From assembly GCF_000380185.1 (NCBI RefSeq), contig NZ_KB904791.1, positions 1 through 64,000 on the forward strand: a stretch of DNA of 64,000 bases, read 5' to 3'. Below the pieces are notes generated by a model, which saw nothing but the letters and a program-made list of their open reading frames with translations, had not been told where the DNA came from and ran no database searches. Of this stretch, positions 8,016-17,418 are shown piece by piece; within the stretch, counting starts at the first letter, position 1, and each line of letters starts with the position of its first letter. The DNA is from Thiofilum flexile DSM 14609. Lineage in GTDB: Bacteria; Pseudomonadota; Gammaproteobacteria; Thiotrichales; Thiotrichaceae. The translations under genes were made by a program, and so were the position numbers.

Positions 8016-8660
8016 CTAATGTGCAGCGAGTCTATCCATGACGGCATAGAGCAAACCTGAAATAACAAAGGTCATATGCAGTACCACCATCCAAATCAGA
8101 GCAGTGCTTTGTTCGGGTGTCATGCCGCCCTGCTCCAAAAATAGACTTACCCCCATAAACCCTTTGAGTAGCTCAATCCCCGAAATCGCCACCATAGAAC
8201 CAATCAGTTTAATCTTGAGATCACTAAAGCCAATTTGCCCCATCCAGTCGGGACGATCCGCGTGATCATGCAAGTCATCCATTTTAGAGACGAAGTTCTC
8301 ATAACCACTGAAAATAATAATAATCAGCAAATTCATCACCAATGATACATCGACTAAGGTCAAGACGCCGACAATTAAATCTTGACTGGTTGCCTCTAGA
8401 ATGGTGCTGAATAAAATCCACATTTGTTTGCCAAACTTAAACAGCATTAAGGCTAAGGATATAACTAAACCAAAGTAAATAGGGACTAGCAGCCAGCGGC
8501 TAGTGAATAATAGGTGTTCAAACGCGTGTTCCGCTTTTTTCAGTAATGACATCATTTTGCTCAGGTAGTGATAAAATGTGTGCATTATGCCGTAAGTATA
8601 TTGCACTGCAATAATCCAAGCTTTTGTAGAGTGTTTGCTAAATGACGTATTTAGCCCCAC
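8016..8660 (-). CDS. YqhA/UPF0114 family inner-membrane protein
   Basis: The C-terminal 178 residues match the YqhA family: FTSRWLLVPIYFGLV (first membrane segment), DVSLVMNLLIIIIFSGYENFVSKMD, a cytoplasmic stretch, VAISGIELLKGFM, and a last helix ending VMDRLAAH. Three or four membrane segments are expected. The function of the family is unknown. The GTG at 8660 has an upstream AGAGG and gives 214 residues. The ATGs at 8555 and 8552 give the family's usual length of about 165-180 but lack a clear ribosome-binding site, so the start is unresolved. It is divergent from murB. Confidence 0.8.
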   Translation of the reverse strand: MGLNTSFSKHSTKAWIIAVQYTYGIMHTFYHYLSKMMSLLKKAEHAFEHLLFTSRWLLVPIYFGLVISLALMLFKFGKQMWILFSTILEATSQDLIVGVLTLVDVSLVMNLLIIIIFSGYENFVSKMDDLHDHADRPDWMGQIGFSDLKIKLIGSMVAISGIELLKGFMGVSLFLEQGGMTPEQSTALIWMVVLHMTFVISGLLYAVMDRLAAH

Positions 8661-8705
8661 AATGCGCCTCTTGCCCGATTACCAGACTAGACTTTGCCCA
8701 AGATT

Positions 8706-9761
8706 ATGAATATTCGTGAACATTATTCTCTGCGTGCGCTCAATACTTTTGGTTTGGAAGTAAAAGCGCGTTACTTTTGCACACTAGCCACCTTAGGTGG
8801 CCTACGTACTGTATGGCAGTGGCAGCAGCAATACCCTGATTTACCTATCTTATTTTTAGGTGGGGGCAGTAATATGCTCTTTGTCGAGGATTTTCCCGGC
8901 TTAGTGGTGCATATTAAATTAATGGAGCGCACGATTATTGGCTCCGATGCTGAATATACCTATGTCAAAGCCGGGGCAGGGGAAAATTGGCATGACTTTG
9001 TGCGCTGGACGATTGATAAGGGGCTAGCCGGCTTAGAAAATCTATCCTTAATTCCGGGAACGGTGGGGGCGGCTCCGATGCAAAATATTGGTGCCTATGG
9101 GGTAGAGCTTAAAGATCATGCCTATGAAATCTTTGCGGTCGATTGGAAAACGGCAGAAATGCGCCATTTTAGCGTAGCAGAATGTGGATTTGGCTATCGC
9201 AATAGCCGCTTTAAATCGCTAGAACCAAATCGTTGGCTGATTGCTAGTGTGACCTTTCAATTGCCGAATAAACCGACTTGGCATTTAGATTATGCCGGAG
9301 TGAAGGAACAGCTCACGGGTGAGGTGACTGCGCGTAGTATTAGTGATGCGATTATACATATTCGTCAAAGTAAGTTGCCTGATCCTGCTCAATTGGGTAA
9401 TGCGGGGAGTTTCTTTAAAAACCCGATGATTAGCGATGAGCATTATCAAACCCTGAAAGAGCAATACCCTCATTTAAGTGGTTGGGTATTAGAGGAGGGA
9501 GTGAAGGTCTCAGCCGGCTGGTTGATTGATCAGTGTGGCTGGAAGGGTAAGCGTTTTGGCGATGCGGGTACCTATGAGCGACATGCTTTGGTATTAGTCA
9601 ATCATGGTCAGGCCAGTGGGGCACAGATTTGGCAATTGGCGTTGGATATTATTGATTCAGTCGAGCAGCGTTTTGGTATTACCCTAGAGCCAGAGCCGAA
9701 TGTGGTGGGTAAGCCTATGCTCTCTCAACGTATGCCGAATGTGGTTCTTACACAACCCTAG
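8706..9761 (+). CDS. murB: UDP-N-acetylenolpyruvoylglucosamine reductase MurB
   Basis: 351 residues of the E. coli-type (type I) enzyme, which reduces UDP-GlcNAc-enolpyruvate to UDP-MurNAc with NADPH and FAD in peptidoglycan synthesis. The N-terminus reads LRALNTFGLEVKA; the FAD-binding LGGGSNMLF follows; LIPGTVGAAPMQNIGAYG is the nucleotide-binding core. GNAGSFFKNP contains the catalytic Ser, and LEPEPNVVG ends the protein. ATG 8706 is preferred over the in-frame TTG at 8694. No obvious operon partners; modA follows after a short gap. Confidence 0.95.
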   Translation: MNIREHYSLRALNTFGLEVKARYFCTLATLGGLRTVWQWQQQYPDLPILFLGGGSNMLFVEDFPGLVVHIKLMERTIIGSDAEYTYVKAGAGENWHDFVRWTIDKGLAGLENLSLIPGTVGAAPMQNIGAYGVELKDHAYEIFAVDWKTAEMRHFSVAECGFGYRNSRFKSLEPNRWLIASVTFQLPNKPTWHLDYAGVKEQLTGEVTARSISDAIIHIRQSKLPDPAQLGNAGSFFKNPMISDEHYQTLKEQYPHLSGWVLEEGVKVSAGWLIDQCGWKGKRFGDAGTYERHALVLVNHGQASGAQIWQLALDIIDSVEQRFGITLEPEPNVVGKPMLSQRMPNVVLTQP

Positions 9762-9846
9762 TTGTCTTTCCTCAAGGTGTTTTTAGGCTGATTACTATAG
9801 TGTAAGCATTGGGTAGGCTTACTGATTTATGACAGGGAGTGTTTTC

Positions 9847-10659
9847 ATGCGCAGGTTAAAGTTAGGTTGGTTGACTGCGGCGATTATGTTGAGCACCGCT
9901 AGTGCTGGGGCGGAGGATCTAACCATTGCCGCTGCGGCTGACCTGAAATTTGCCCTCGAAGATATTAAAGCAGCCTATAGAGCAGCAAACCCCAATGATC
10001 AGGTAACCATTACCTTTGGCTCCTCCGGCAAACTCAGCACTCAGATTGAACAGGGCGCACCCTTTGATTTATTTTTCTCTGCTGATATTAAATACCCAGA
10101 GCAACTAGCCAAAGCGAATCAAGCAGCTTCCAAGGTAACACCCTATGCACGAGGGCATATTGTGTTATGGAGTAAGAACTATGATGCCAGTCAGCTAACC
10201 CTAGCTGATCTTAAGGATGCTAAGTTTCAGCATATTGCCATAGCCGATCCCGCGCATGCTCCCTATGGCAAACGTGCGGAGGAAGCCTTAAAAGCGAGTC
10301 AACTCTGGGACATCATAAAGCCTAAACTAGTATTCGGTGAAAATATTGCTCAAACCGCGCAATTCATCGAGTCGGGCAATGCCGATATTGGGATTATCGC
10401 GCTATCTTTGGCTGTTAACCCTGAACTCACCAAACAAGGCGGTTATGCTCCAATTGATGAAAAGCTGCATAACCCTTTAGAGCAAGCCTTTATTATTACC
10501 TCGCATGGCAAAGATAATGCCGCTGCTCAGCGCTTTGCGGACTATATACAGAGTGCGGAGGCTCGGCAGATTATGGTGAAATACGGCTTTGTATTACCCG
10601 GTGAAAGCACAGACACACTGGCTAACCAGACAGAGCCGGTCAGCACTGGCACACCATAA
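9847..10659 (+). CDS. modA: Molybdate ABC transporter substrate-binding protein ModA
   Basis: About 270 residues: signal peptide (MRRLKLGWLTAAIMLSTASA, cleavage near AGA-ED) then a periplasmic binding protein. Family motifs include LTIAAAADLKFALEDI, TFGSSGKLSTQIEQGAPFD and the late VKYGFVLP. ModA captures molybdate or tungstate for ModBC. The ATG at 9847 has GGGAG at a normal distance; the upstream in-frame ATG at 9829 would add an unneeded extension. The stop overlaps the modB start (TAATG). No ModE-like operator was recognised upstream. Confidence 0.92.
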   Translation: MRRLKLGWLTAAIMLSTASAGAEDLTIAAAADLKFALEDIKAAYRAANPNDQVTITFGSSGKLSTQIEQGAPFDLFFSADIKYPEQLAKANQAASKVTPYARGHIVLWSKNYDASQLTLADLKDAKFQHIAIADPAHAPYGKRAEEALKASQLWDIIKPKLVFGENIAQTAQFIESGNADIGIIALSLAVNPELTKQGGYAPIDEKLHNPLEQAFIITSHGKDNAAAQRFADYIQSAEARQIMVKYGFVLPGESTDTLANQTEPVSTGTP

Positions 10660-11360
10660 TGGATGGGTTGCCGTTTTCGGCTGAGGATTGGGCTGCTATT
10701 CGCCTCACGCTCACCCTTGCCGGTAGTGCCACACTCATCTTGCTTCTATTAGGTACGCCTTTGGCCTGGTGGCTGTCACAAACCCGCTCCCGTTTCAAAC
10801 CGATTATTGCCGCCTTAATAGCGATGCCCTTGATACTGCCCCCGACTGTATTAGGGTTTTATCTGCTCATGCTCATGGGGCCTTATGGGTGGGTGGGGCA
10901 ATTGACTCAGTCTCTTGGCTTGGGGCGCTTGCCATTTAGTTTTAGTGGCATGTTGGTAGCCTCCGTGCTGTTTTCTATGCCCTTTGTAGTACAGCCGCTA
11001 CAAAACACTTTTGAGGGTTTGGATGCACGTATGTTAGAAGCAGCGGCGACCCTGCGAGCTAGTCCGTGGGATGCCTTTTTTAGTGTGGTATTGCCCTTAT
11101 CACGGCGTGGGTTTCTCACCGCAACCATTTTAGGCTTTGCCCATACGGTGGGGGAGTTTGGGGTCGTGCTGATGGTGGGAGGCAATATTCCGGGGCAAAC
11201 GCGTGTGGTGTCTATGCAAATTTATAATCATGTCGAAGCCATGCAATATAGCCATGCTCATTGGTTAGCGGGACTAATGGTCGCCTTTTCGTTTTTGGTG
11301 TTGATTAGTATGCAACTCATGAATCAACGCCTCGATGTGGAAAAAGCGGTAAAAGTATGA
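10659..11360 (+). CDS. modB: Molybdate ABC transporter permease ModB
   Basis: 233 residues, five to six membrane segments starting LTLTLAGSATLILLLLGTPLAWWL. It contains the ABC-permease EAA loop (EAAATLRASPWDAFFSVVLP) that contacts ModC, and LPPTVLGFYLL, typical of ModB. It forms the membrane channel of the molybdate importer. It starts within the modA stop and ends in an ATGA overlap with modC. Confidence 0.95.
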   Translation: MDGLPFSAEDWAAIRLTLTLAGSATLILLLLGTPLAWWLSQTRSRFKPIIAALIAMPLILPPTVLGFYLLMLMGPYGWVGQLTQSLGLGRLPFSFSGMLVASVLFSMPFVVQPLQNTFEGLDARMLEAAATLRASPWDAFFSVVLPLSRRGFLTATILGFAHTVGEFGVVLMVGGNIPGQTRVVSMQIYNHVEAMQYSHAHWLAGLMVAFSFLVLISMQLMNQRLDVEKAVKV

Positions 11361-12427
11361 TTGAGGCGCGTTTTCGGGTGCAATTTCCCGATTTCTTGCT
11401 GAACACGGATTTACAGTTACCCGAACGAGGGGTGACAGCCTTATTTGGGCATTCTGGTTCTGGTAAAACCACCCTATTGCGTTGTATTGCCGGGCTACAA
11501 CGCTCAGATAGTGGTTTTTTACAAGTGCGCGGGCAGGTATGGCAGGATAGTAAAGCCGGGCTATTTTTACCAACCTATCAACGCCCCTTAGGCTATGTCT
11601 TTCAAGAGGCAAGCCTATTCCCGCATTTAACTGCACGCAAAAATATTGATTATGGGCGTAAGCGTTCCCCCCAAGCCGCTAATGAAACCGAGTTAGCCGC
11701 CCTTATAGAGCTTTTAGGGATTGGGCATTTACTCAATAAAATCCCGGCACAGCTTTCGGGAGGGGAACGGCAGCGGGTTGGTATTGCGCGTGCGTTGGCA
11801 CTTAAACCGCAAGTCTTATTAATGGATGAACCACTCGCTGCGCTTGATCTGCAACGTAAGCAAGAAATTCTACCCTTTTTAGAGCGCCTTCACCGCGAGC
11901 TAGACATTCCTATCTTGTATGTTACCCACTCCCCCCAAGAAGTTACGCGGCTGGCGGATCATTTAGTGGTGTTGGAGGCGGGGCAGGTAGTGGCTTCGGG
12001 TGCCTTAGCAGAAACACTGACCCGCTTAGATTCCCCGCTGGCTGAGCGTAAACAAGCATCGAGTGTGTTAGAGGTCGAGGTTTGCGGGCATGAACCGGAA
12101 TTTCATCTCACTCAAATGCAGTTTGTGGGAGGACTATTGAGTTTACCCTATCAACAGACGGCTGCTTTGGGTACACCACTACGCTTACGGGTATATGCGC
12201 GGGATGTTAGCATTACACTGCAAAAATCGGAGCACACTAGTATTCTTAATATCTTACCGGCTCAGATTGTGGAGATGGCGCAACCATTAGCCGGACAAGT
12301 GATGATACGCTTGAGTCTAGGGGGCGTCCCTGTATTGGCGCATATTACCCAAAAATCAGCGATACAATTGAATTTACAAGTGGGTATGCAGGTATTTGCC
12401 CAAATCAAAGCAACGGCTATTGTATAA
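11357..12427 (+). CDS. modC: Molybdate ABC transporter ATP-binding protein ModC
   Basis: 356 residues. An N-terminal ABC ATPase has Walker A GHSGSGKTT near residue 31, signature LSGGERQRVG, Walker B VLLMDEP and a switch His in YVTHSPQE. A C-terminal Mop/TOBE domain (about 290-356, SILNILPAQIVEM onward) probably binds molybdate and gates the ATPase. It completes modABC as a tightly overlapping three-gene operon. A hairpin repeat begins 18 bases after the stop. Confidence 0.95.
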   Translation: MIEARFRVQFPDFLLNTDLQLPERGVTALFGHSGSGKTTLLRCIAGLQRSDSGFLQVRGQVWQDSKAGLFLPTYQRPLGYVFQEASLFPHLTARKNIDYGRKRSPQAANETELAALIELLGIGHLLNKIPAQLSGGERQRVGIARALALKPQVLLMDEPLAALDLQRKQEILPFLERLHRELDIPILYVTHSPQEVTRLADHLVVLEAGQVVASGALAETLTRLDSPLAERKQASSVLEVEVCGHEPEFHLTQMQFVGGLLSLPYQQTAALGTPLRLRVYARDVSITLQKSEHTSILNILPAQIVEMAQPLAGQVMIRLSLGGVPVLAHITQKSAIQLNLQVGMQVFAQIKATAIV

Positions 12428-12444
12428 GTGTTGAAAGGAGTCAA

Positions 12445-12552
12445 GCCCGATAAGGGGGTATTTCTGGAGCAGTCTTGGCGGCATGGATGCCGCCTTGTAG
12501 CGTACAGGGATGTATTCACAGCGACTGCGGAAGAAATACCCCCTTATCGGGC
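12445..12552 (+). repeat. Dispersed hairpin repeat, copy A
   Basis: Perfect 21-bp inverted arms (12445-12465 and 12532-12552) enclose a core bounded by GCAGTC and GACTGC. Inside are a hairpin GGCGGCATGGATGCCGCC at 12477-12494 and the smaller TACAGGGATGTA at 12503-12514. The core is almost identical to copy C at 49.6 kb (two visible differences in 60 nt), but the outer arms are unrelated in their distal part. Located between modC and leuS. Confidence 0.9.
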
Positions 12553-12661
12553 AACAGATGCCTAAGTTTTGATGCTTATCTACCGGCCTGATTCAGATGA
12601 TACTGGCATAAATACCACAAAGTTTATATCCTTCATCTTTTCTAACTCACATTGCAAACTC

Positions 12662-15274
12662 ATGACCACCATGCAGGAACACTATAACCACAAAACGCTG
12701 GAACCCGCAGTACAAGATTACTGGGATAAACAGGCTACCTTTAAAGTCACCGAAGATCCTGATAAGGAAAAATTCTATTGCCTGTCTATGTTCCCGTATC
12801 CTAGCGGTGTGCTGCACATGGGGCATGTGCGTAATTACACCATTGGCGATGTGATTGCTCGCTTTCAACGTATGCAGGGCAAGAATGTACTGCAACCGAT
12901 GGGCTGGGATGCCTTTGGGCTTCCGGCTGAAAATGCCGCCATTAAAAATAAAGTCCCGCCGGCTGAGTGGACGTATCGCAATATTGATTATATGCGTGGT
13001 CAACTAAAATCCATGGGGCTAGGCATTGATTGGTCACGCGAAATTGCCACCTGTAAACCGGATTATTATCGTTGGGAACAATGGTTTTTCACCCAGCTCT
13101 ATGAAAAGGGCTTGGTTTACCGCAAAAAATCCACCGTAAACTGGGATCCAGTCGACCAAACCGTATTGGCGAATGAGCAAGTCATTGATGGACGGGGTTG
13201 GCGCTCAGGGGCTTTAATTGAGCAACGTGAAATTGATCAATGGTTTTTGCGTATTACCGCCTATGCAGATGAGTTATTAGAAGAATTAAAAAATATGCCC
13301 GGCTGGCCTCAGCAAGTGCGTACTATGCAGGAAAACTGGATTGGGCGCTCCGAGGGTTTAGAGCTGGAGTTTGGTATTAAAGGCTCCGATGAGCGTTTAA
13401 CCGTATTTACGACGCGCCCCGATACGCTAATGGGTGTGACCTATGTAGCGATTGCGCCACAGCATCCACTTGCCATCTATGCCGCCAATTCGAGTGCCGA
13501 GCTAACTGAGTTTATTGATTCCTGTAAGCAGGCTAAGGTGGCGGAAGCCGATATGGCGACCATGGAAAAACGCGGCATGGCTACGGGTTTAGAGGCCATT
13601 CATCCCCTCACGGGTGAGCGTGTACCGATTTGGGTAGCGAATTTTGTACTCATGTCCTATGGCTCAGGGGCTGTGATGGCAGTACCCGCGCACGATGAAC
13701 GCGATTGGGAATTTGCCACCAAGCATCATTTACCGATTAAACAGGTGATTGCACCCAGTGATGGCTCCGAGGTAGATATTAGCCAAGGGGCTTATACCGC
13801 ACGAGGTATATTGGTGAATTCAGGTGAGTTTACCGGCTTGAGTTCGGAAGATGCCTTTGAGCGTATTGCTAATGTGCTGACGGATTTGCATTGGGGGCGT
13901 CGTCAGGTCAATTATCGCTTACGGGATTGGGGGGTTTCACGCCAACGTTATTGGGGTTGTCCTATCCCTATTATTTATTGTGCGGATTGTGGTGCAGTTC
14001 CCGTACCGGAACAAGATTTGCCGGTAGTATTACCAGAAAATGTGGTATTTGATGAAACGGGCGGCTCTCCACTAAAGCGCATGCCGGAGTTTTATCAAAC
14101 CACTTGCCCAAGCTGTAATAAGCCTGCGACACGCGAAACCGATACCTTTGATACTTTCTTTGAATCCTCTTGGTATTTTGCCCGTTATGCCTGCCCAGAT
14201 AATAATGAGGCGATGTTAGATGAGCGGGCGAATTATTGGTTGCCGGTTGATCAATATATCGGTGGGATTGAGCACGCTATATTGCATTTATTGTATGCGC
14301 GTTTTTTCCATAAACTGATGCGTGACAGTACCTTAGTGGAGTCGGATGAGCCATTTACTAGTTTGTTAACGCAAGGCATGGTACTAGCCGATACTTTCTA
14401 TCGTGAAGACAGCAATGGACAGACTTGGTATTCACCTACTGCTGTGACGGTGGAATATGATGAAAAGGGACGCATCTTAAACGCCGTATTGAATGCCGAT
14501 GGTCAGGCAGTGGCGTATGGCGGTATGAGTAAGATGTCTAAGTCCAGAAATAATGGGGTAGACCCGCAGGATATGATCGAGAAATATGGTGCGGATACCT
14601 TACGCCTATTTTCTATGTTTGCGGCTCCACCTGATCAAAGTATGGAATGGTCGGATTCTGGTGTGGAGGGCGCACAACGCTTTTTACGCCGCCTATGGAA
14701 GCAAGTGTTTGAGCATGTCAATTTAGGGGTAGTGAATACCGCTATTTTAGCCGGAGCCGAGCTGAGTTCTGAGCAAAGTGCCTTACGCCGTAAAGTCTAT
14801 TTAGCCTTGCAAAAAGTCACTGATGATATGGGGCGTCGCCAGATTTTTAATACGGCGGTCGCGGCGAATATGGAGCTGATTAATGAAATTAGCCGTTTCA
14901 ATGATCCCTCCGAATTAGGGCGAGCCATTGTTCAAGAAACCTTAGAGATCATTACTTTAATGTTATCGCCCATTGCACCGCATATTTGTCATGAGCTATG
15001 GCATGCCTTAGGACATGAAGAGGCTGTGGTGAGTGTCGCTTGGCCTGAAGTGCTGGAGTCTGCTTTAGTACAAGACTCATTAGAGCTCATTGTGCAGGTG
15101 AATGGTAAGGTGCGCGGTAAGGTAAGAGTAGCGGCATCTGATGATGAGAGTATTATTAAGGTTGCAGCTTTGGCTCATCCTAATGTGAAAAAGTACATAG
15201 AAACCATGACTTTAAATAAGGTGATTGTGGTCAAAGGGCGCTTAGTGAATATTGTGGCGAGTGAAAATGCTTAG
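12662..15274 (+). CDS. leuS: Leucyl-tRNA synthetase
   Basis: About 870 residues, close to E. coli LeuRS (860). Class I synthetase: HIGH-type motif in [15 protein letters not shown] near residue 45, the CP1 editing domain ([14 protein letters not shown]), and KMSKS in [16 protein letters not shown] near residue 620. The C-terminal [13 protein letters not shown] segment is also typical. It charges tRNA-Leu. ATG 12662 (MTTMQEHY) or ATG 12671 (MQEHY, aligning with the E. coli start) are both possible; no strong ribosome-binding site decides. Downstream lptE overlaps it by eight bases, the usual gammaproteobacterial leuS-lptE pairing. Confidence 0.97.
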   Translation: MTTMQEHYNHKTLEPAVQDYWDKQATFKVTEDPDKEKFYCLSMFPYPSGVLHMGHVRNYTIGDVIARFQRMQGKNVLQPMGWDAFGLPAENAAIKNKVPPAEWTYRNIDYMRGQLKSMGLGIDWSREIATCKPDYYRWEQWFFTQLYEKGLVYRKKSTVNWDPVDQTVLANEQVIDGRGWRSGALIEQREIDQWFLRITAYADELLEELKNMPGWPQQVRTMQENWIGRSEGLELEFGIKGSDERLTVFTTRPDTLMGVTYVAIAPQHPLAIYAANSSAELTEFIDSCKQAKVAEADMATMEKRGMATGLEAIHPLTGERVPIWVANFVLMSYGSGAVMAVPAHDERDWEFATKHHLPIKQVIAPSDGSEVDISQGAYTARGILVNSGEFTGLSSEDAFERIANVLTDLHWGRRQVNYRLRDWGVSRQRYWGCPIPIIYCADCGAVPVPEQDLPVVLPENVVFDETGGSPLKRMPEFYQTTCPSCNKPATRETDTFDTFFESSWYFARYACPDNNEAMLDERANYWLPVDQYIGGIEHAILHLLYARFFHKLMRDSTLVESDEPFTSLLTQGMVLADTFYREDSNGQTWYSPTAVTVEYDEKGRILNAVLNADGQAVAYGGMSKMSKSRNNGVDPQDMIEKYGADTLRLFSMFAAPPDQSMEWSDSGVEGAQRFLRRLWKQVFEHVNLGVVNTAILAGAELSSEQSALRRKVYLALQKVTDDMGRRQIFNTAVAANMELINEISRFNDPSELGRAIVQETLEIITLMLSPIAPHICHELWHALGHEEAVVSVAWPEVLESALVQDSLELIVQVNGKVRGKVRVAASDDESIIKVAALAHPNVKKYIETMTLNKVIVVKGRLVNIVASENA

Positions 15275-15788
15275 CGTTCAGTGGCTGCTAAGTAAAGGGC
15301 TAGTAGGGGGATGTCTCCTACTGCTCTTAAGTGCTTGCGGTAGTACAGAAGGTTTTCACTTACGCGGTACAGATCCCTTGGCGATGCAGCAGGCTAAAGT
15401 GGCAGTGCTGGGTGAAAGCGGTACGGAGTTTGGCAATTCAGTTCGCGCAGCCTTACAATCCCATGGAGCCGTTTTGAGTGATCCGAGTACAGCCAGCATA
15501 CTGTTAACGCTACAAGCTCCGGTTGAGCTGCGTCGAGTGTCTGGCTATTCAACAACTCGTGCTGTGAACGCCTTTCGTTATACCACCGAGGCAAAATTTA
15601 GCCTACAACGTCAAGGTACAGCCGAGGTAGTGGCTGACAGCGTGGCACAATCGCAAGTACAAACCTATGACAATGAATATGTACTAGGTGCTGAAGAAGA
15701 GTCAGATCAAATTAAAGCTGGTCTCAAGCGTGATCTAGCAAGGCTGTTAGCCTTAAAAGTGGCGGCCTTTCAGCGTAATTCGCCATGA
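15267..15788 (+). CDS. lptE: LPS-assembly lipoprotein LptE
   Basis: 173 residues. Signal peptide with lipobox LLSACG, then [12 protein letters not shown], the hallmark N-terminus of LptE (compare CGWHLRDT in E. coli). LptE plugs the LptD barrel in the outer membrane and guides LPS to the surface. The ATG at 15267 overlaps the end of leuS. holA, the usual next gene, is absent; instead a hairpin repeat and a thioesterase-like gene follow. Confidence 0.88.
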   Translation: MLSVQWLLSKGLVGGCLLLLLSACGSTEGFHLRGTDPLAMQQAKVAVLGESGTEFGNSVRAALQSHGAVLSDPSTASILLTLQAPVELRRVSGYSTTRAVNAFRYTTEAKFSLQRQGTAEVVADSVAQSQVQTYDNEYVLGAEEESDQIKAGLKRDLARLLALKVAAFQRNSP

Positions 15789-15813
15789 GTCGCCATCAAG
15801 GATAAGTAGACAT

Positions 15814-15923
15814 GTAAACGTAGGTGAGTATTTCTGAGGCAGTGTTGGCGGTAGGAATGCCGACTGGTAGCGTATAAGGCTGTATTCACAGCGACTACGA
15901 AAGAAATACTCATCTATGTTTAC
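15814..15923 (+). repeat. Dispersed hairpin repeat, copy B
   Basis: 22-nt outer arms (15814-15835 and 15902-15923) are complementary except at two positions where G faces T, which would be G-U pairs in RNA. The core resembles copies A and C: GGCAGTGTTGGCGG, GGAATGCC, TAGCGTATAAGG, TGTATTCACAGCGAC. The distal arm sequence is unrelated to the other copies. Confidence 0.88.
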
Positions 15924-15975
15924 CCCCTGTTTTGCCTAAAAGCTTAACCTATTCATTCAGGCTATAAGGATTGAT

Positions 15976-16530
15976 ATGTACCCCTGGTTTCGATTTTTTG
16001 TGGCAATGTATAAGGCCAAATCCGCGCCACCTTTGCAAATCTCAGAGACCTGCATTACACCGCTACGAGTGGGCTGGAGTGATAGCGATCTATTTGGTGA
16101 AATGAATAATGGGCGGCATTTAACCCTATTTGATATTGGGCGCTTTGTGTTTTCGGTGCGTACTGGACTTTGGAAAGCGGTTAAGCGCAATGGTTGGGGC
16201 TTTGTGGTGGCGGGGAGTAGTGTACGTTATCGCAAGCGTTTACACCCCGGGCAACGTTTTGAACAGCACACCTCAGTCATTGCCTATGACGACAAATGGT
16301 TCTATTTTCTGCAAACTCATCAGCGCGGTGAGGTATGGCATGCGGCGGCTTTGATCCGTGCGGCGGTGGTGAGTAAGGGGAAATTAGTCTCCACTCAAGA
16401 AGTACTAAGCACTATGGGGCAGACTGCATGGCAGCCTACGATGCCGGAATGGATACAAGCGTGGATTGAGGCCGATAAGCTCAGACCGTGGCCTGAGACT
16501 CATAGTGGTCTGGCTCAAAGTGAGGTTTAG
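15976..16530 (+). CDS. Thioesterase-like (hotdog fold) protein
   Basis: 184 residues resembling the 4HBT/THEM6-type acyl-thioesterase group. VGWSDSDLFGEMNNGRHLTLFDIGRF places an Asp and an Asn-Asn-Gly in the usual hotdog helix region, GSSVRYRKRLHPGQ follows as the central strand, and FEQHTSVIAYDDKWFYFLQTH forms later strands. The canonical Asp of DxDxxGHVNN is partly kept (SDSDLFGEMNN). Substrate unknown. It precedes the purine-degradation genes by 30 bases but has no obvious link to them. Confidence 0.7.
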   Translation: MYPWFRFFVAMYKAKSAPPLQISETCITPLRVGWSDSDLFGEMNNGRHLTLFDIGRFVFSVRTGLWKAVKRNGWGFVVAGSSVRYRKRLHPGQRFEQHTSVIAYDDKWFYFLQTHQRGEVWHAAALIRAAVVSKGKLVSTQEVLSTMGQTAWQPTMPEWIQAWIEADKLRPWPETHSGLAQSEV

Positions 16531-16560
16531 CGTTATTTAATTACCCTAAGGATTTTACCC

Positions 16561-17079
16561 ATGCGCATAGTTAAGCTGAATCAAATGTCGCCTGAGTCAT
16601 TGGCTCTGGCCTTTACTCAATGTTGTGTTGCTGAGCGTTGGGTGAGTCAGATGGTGGCGTCGGCTCCTTTTACGAGCGAGGAACACCTATTCACTCAAGC
16701 TGATAGTATTTGGGCTAACTTGGGGGAGGCGGATTATTTACAAGCTTTTGAGGGGCATCCCAAAATTGGTGATGTGAGTTCCTTAAAGCAAAAATATGCT
16801 AATACCAAAGCGCTGGCCTCTGGTGAGCAAGCCACTGTCAAACAAGCCGATGATGACACCCTGCAACGCTTAGCTACGGGTAATCAAGCCTATGAGGCTA
16901 AATTTGGCTTTATTTTTATTGTCTGTGCTACAGGGAAAAGTGCGGCTGAAATGCTCAAACTATTAGAGGCGCGTCTGCCGAATAATAGAGAGACTGAGGT
17001 ACAAAATGCCGCCGAAGAGCAGCGCAAAATCACCCGGATTCGTTTAGAAAAACTACTCAACTCTTTGGAGGCCGCATGA
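16561..17079 (+). CDS. uraD: OHCU decarboxylase (urate pathway)
   Basis: 172 residues. OHCU decarboxylase converts 2-oxo-4-hydroxy-4-carboxy-5-ureidoimidazoline to S-allantoin, the third step of urate breakdown. The catalytic His66 sits in FEGHPKIGD, and ASGEQ (with the conserved Glu-Gln) follows about 20 residues later; FGFIFIVCATGKSA is the conserved core strand. AAGGA lies upstream of ATG 16561. It overlaps uraH by ATGA. Confidence 0.93.
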   Translation: MRIVKLNQMSPESLALAFTQCCVAERWVSQMVASAPFTSEEHLFTQADSIWANLGEADYLQAFEGHPKIGDVSSLKQKYANTKALASGEQATVKQADDDTLQRLATGNQAYEAKFGFIFIVCATGKSAAEMLKLLEARLPNNRETEVQNAAEEQRKITRIRLEKLLNSLEAA

Positions 17080-17417
17080 GCCAGATTACCGTACATGTAT
17101 TAGATACCGCTTTAGGTAAACCTGCTCAAGGGATTAATGTGCAATTGAGTGCTTGGCGAGCGGGACAATGGCAATTAGTGGCGCAAGGTGTGACGAATGC
17201 TGATGGACGTGTGGTTGGTTTATTGCCATCTGAACAGGTACTAGAAGCAGGACGTTATCAAATGCATTTTGAGTTAGAGGCTTATTTAGCGCAAACCGCA
17301 CAGCCTTTGTTTTACCCTTATGCCGATATTGTGTTTCAGATCGGTGGTGACGGACAGCATTATCATATTCCCTTACTCCTAAGCCCCTTTGGTTATTCCA
17401 CCTATCGAGGAAGCTAG
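17076..17417 (+). CDS. uraH: 5-hydroxyisourate hydrolase (transthyretin-like)
   Basis: 113 residues, full length for the family. It hydrolyses 5-hydroxyisourate, the product of urate oxidase, to OHCU. Active-site residues are visible: His7 in ITVHVLD, Arg45 in ADGR, His95/His97 in HYHIPLLLSP, and the diagnostic C-terminal YRGS. No signal peptide is present, so it is cytoplasmic. It is coupled to uraD by ATGA and ends one base before the guaD ATG. Confidence 0.96.
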   Translation: MSQITVHVLDTALGKPAQGINVQLSAWRAGQWQLVAQGVTNADGRVVGLLPSEQVLEAGRYQMHFELEAYLAQTAQPLFYPYADIVFQIGGDGQHYHIPLLLSPFGYSTYRGS

Positions 17418-17418
17418 C

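Noticed and set aside
9762-9846. ModE operator upstream of modA
   Set aside because: No ATCGnTATATA-type palindrome is visible; only a weak GTAAGC/GCTTAC inverted repeat is present.
12569-12661. 30-residue N-terminal extension of leuS from the TTG at 12569
   Set aside because: It has no homology to LeuRS, and the family start aligns with 12662 or 12671; the extra stretch begins just beyond the hairpin repeat.
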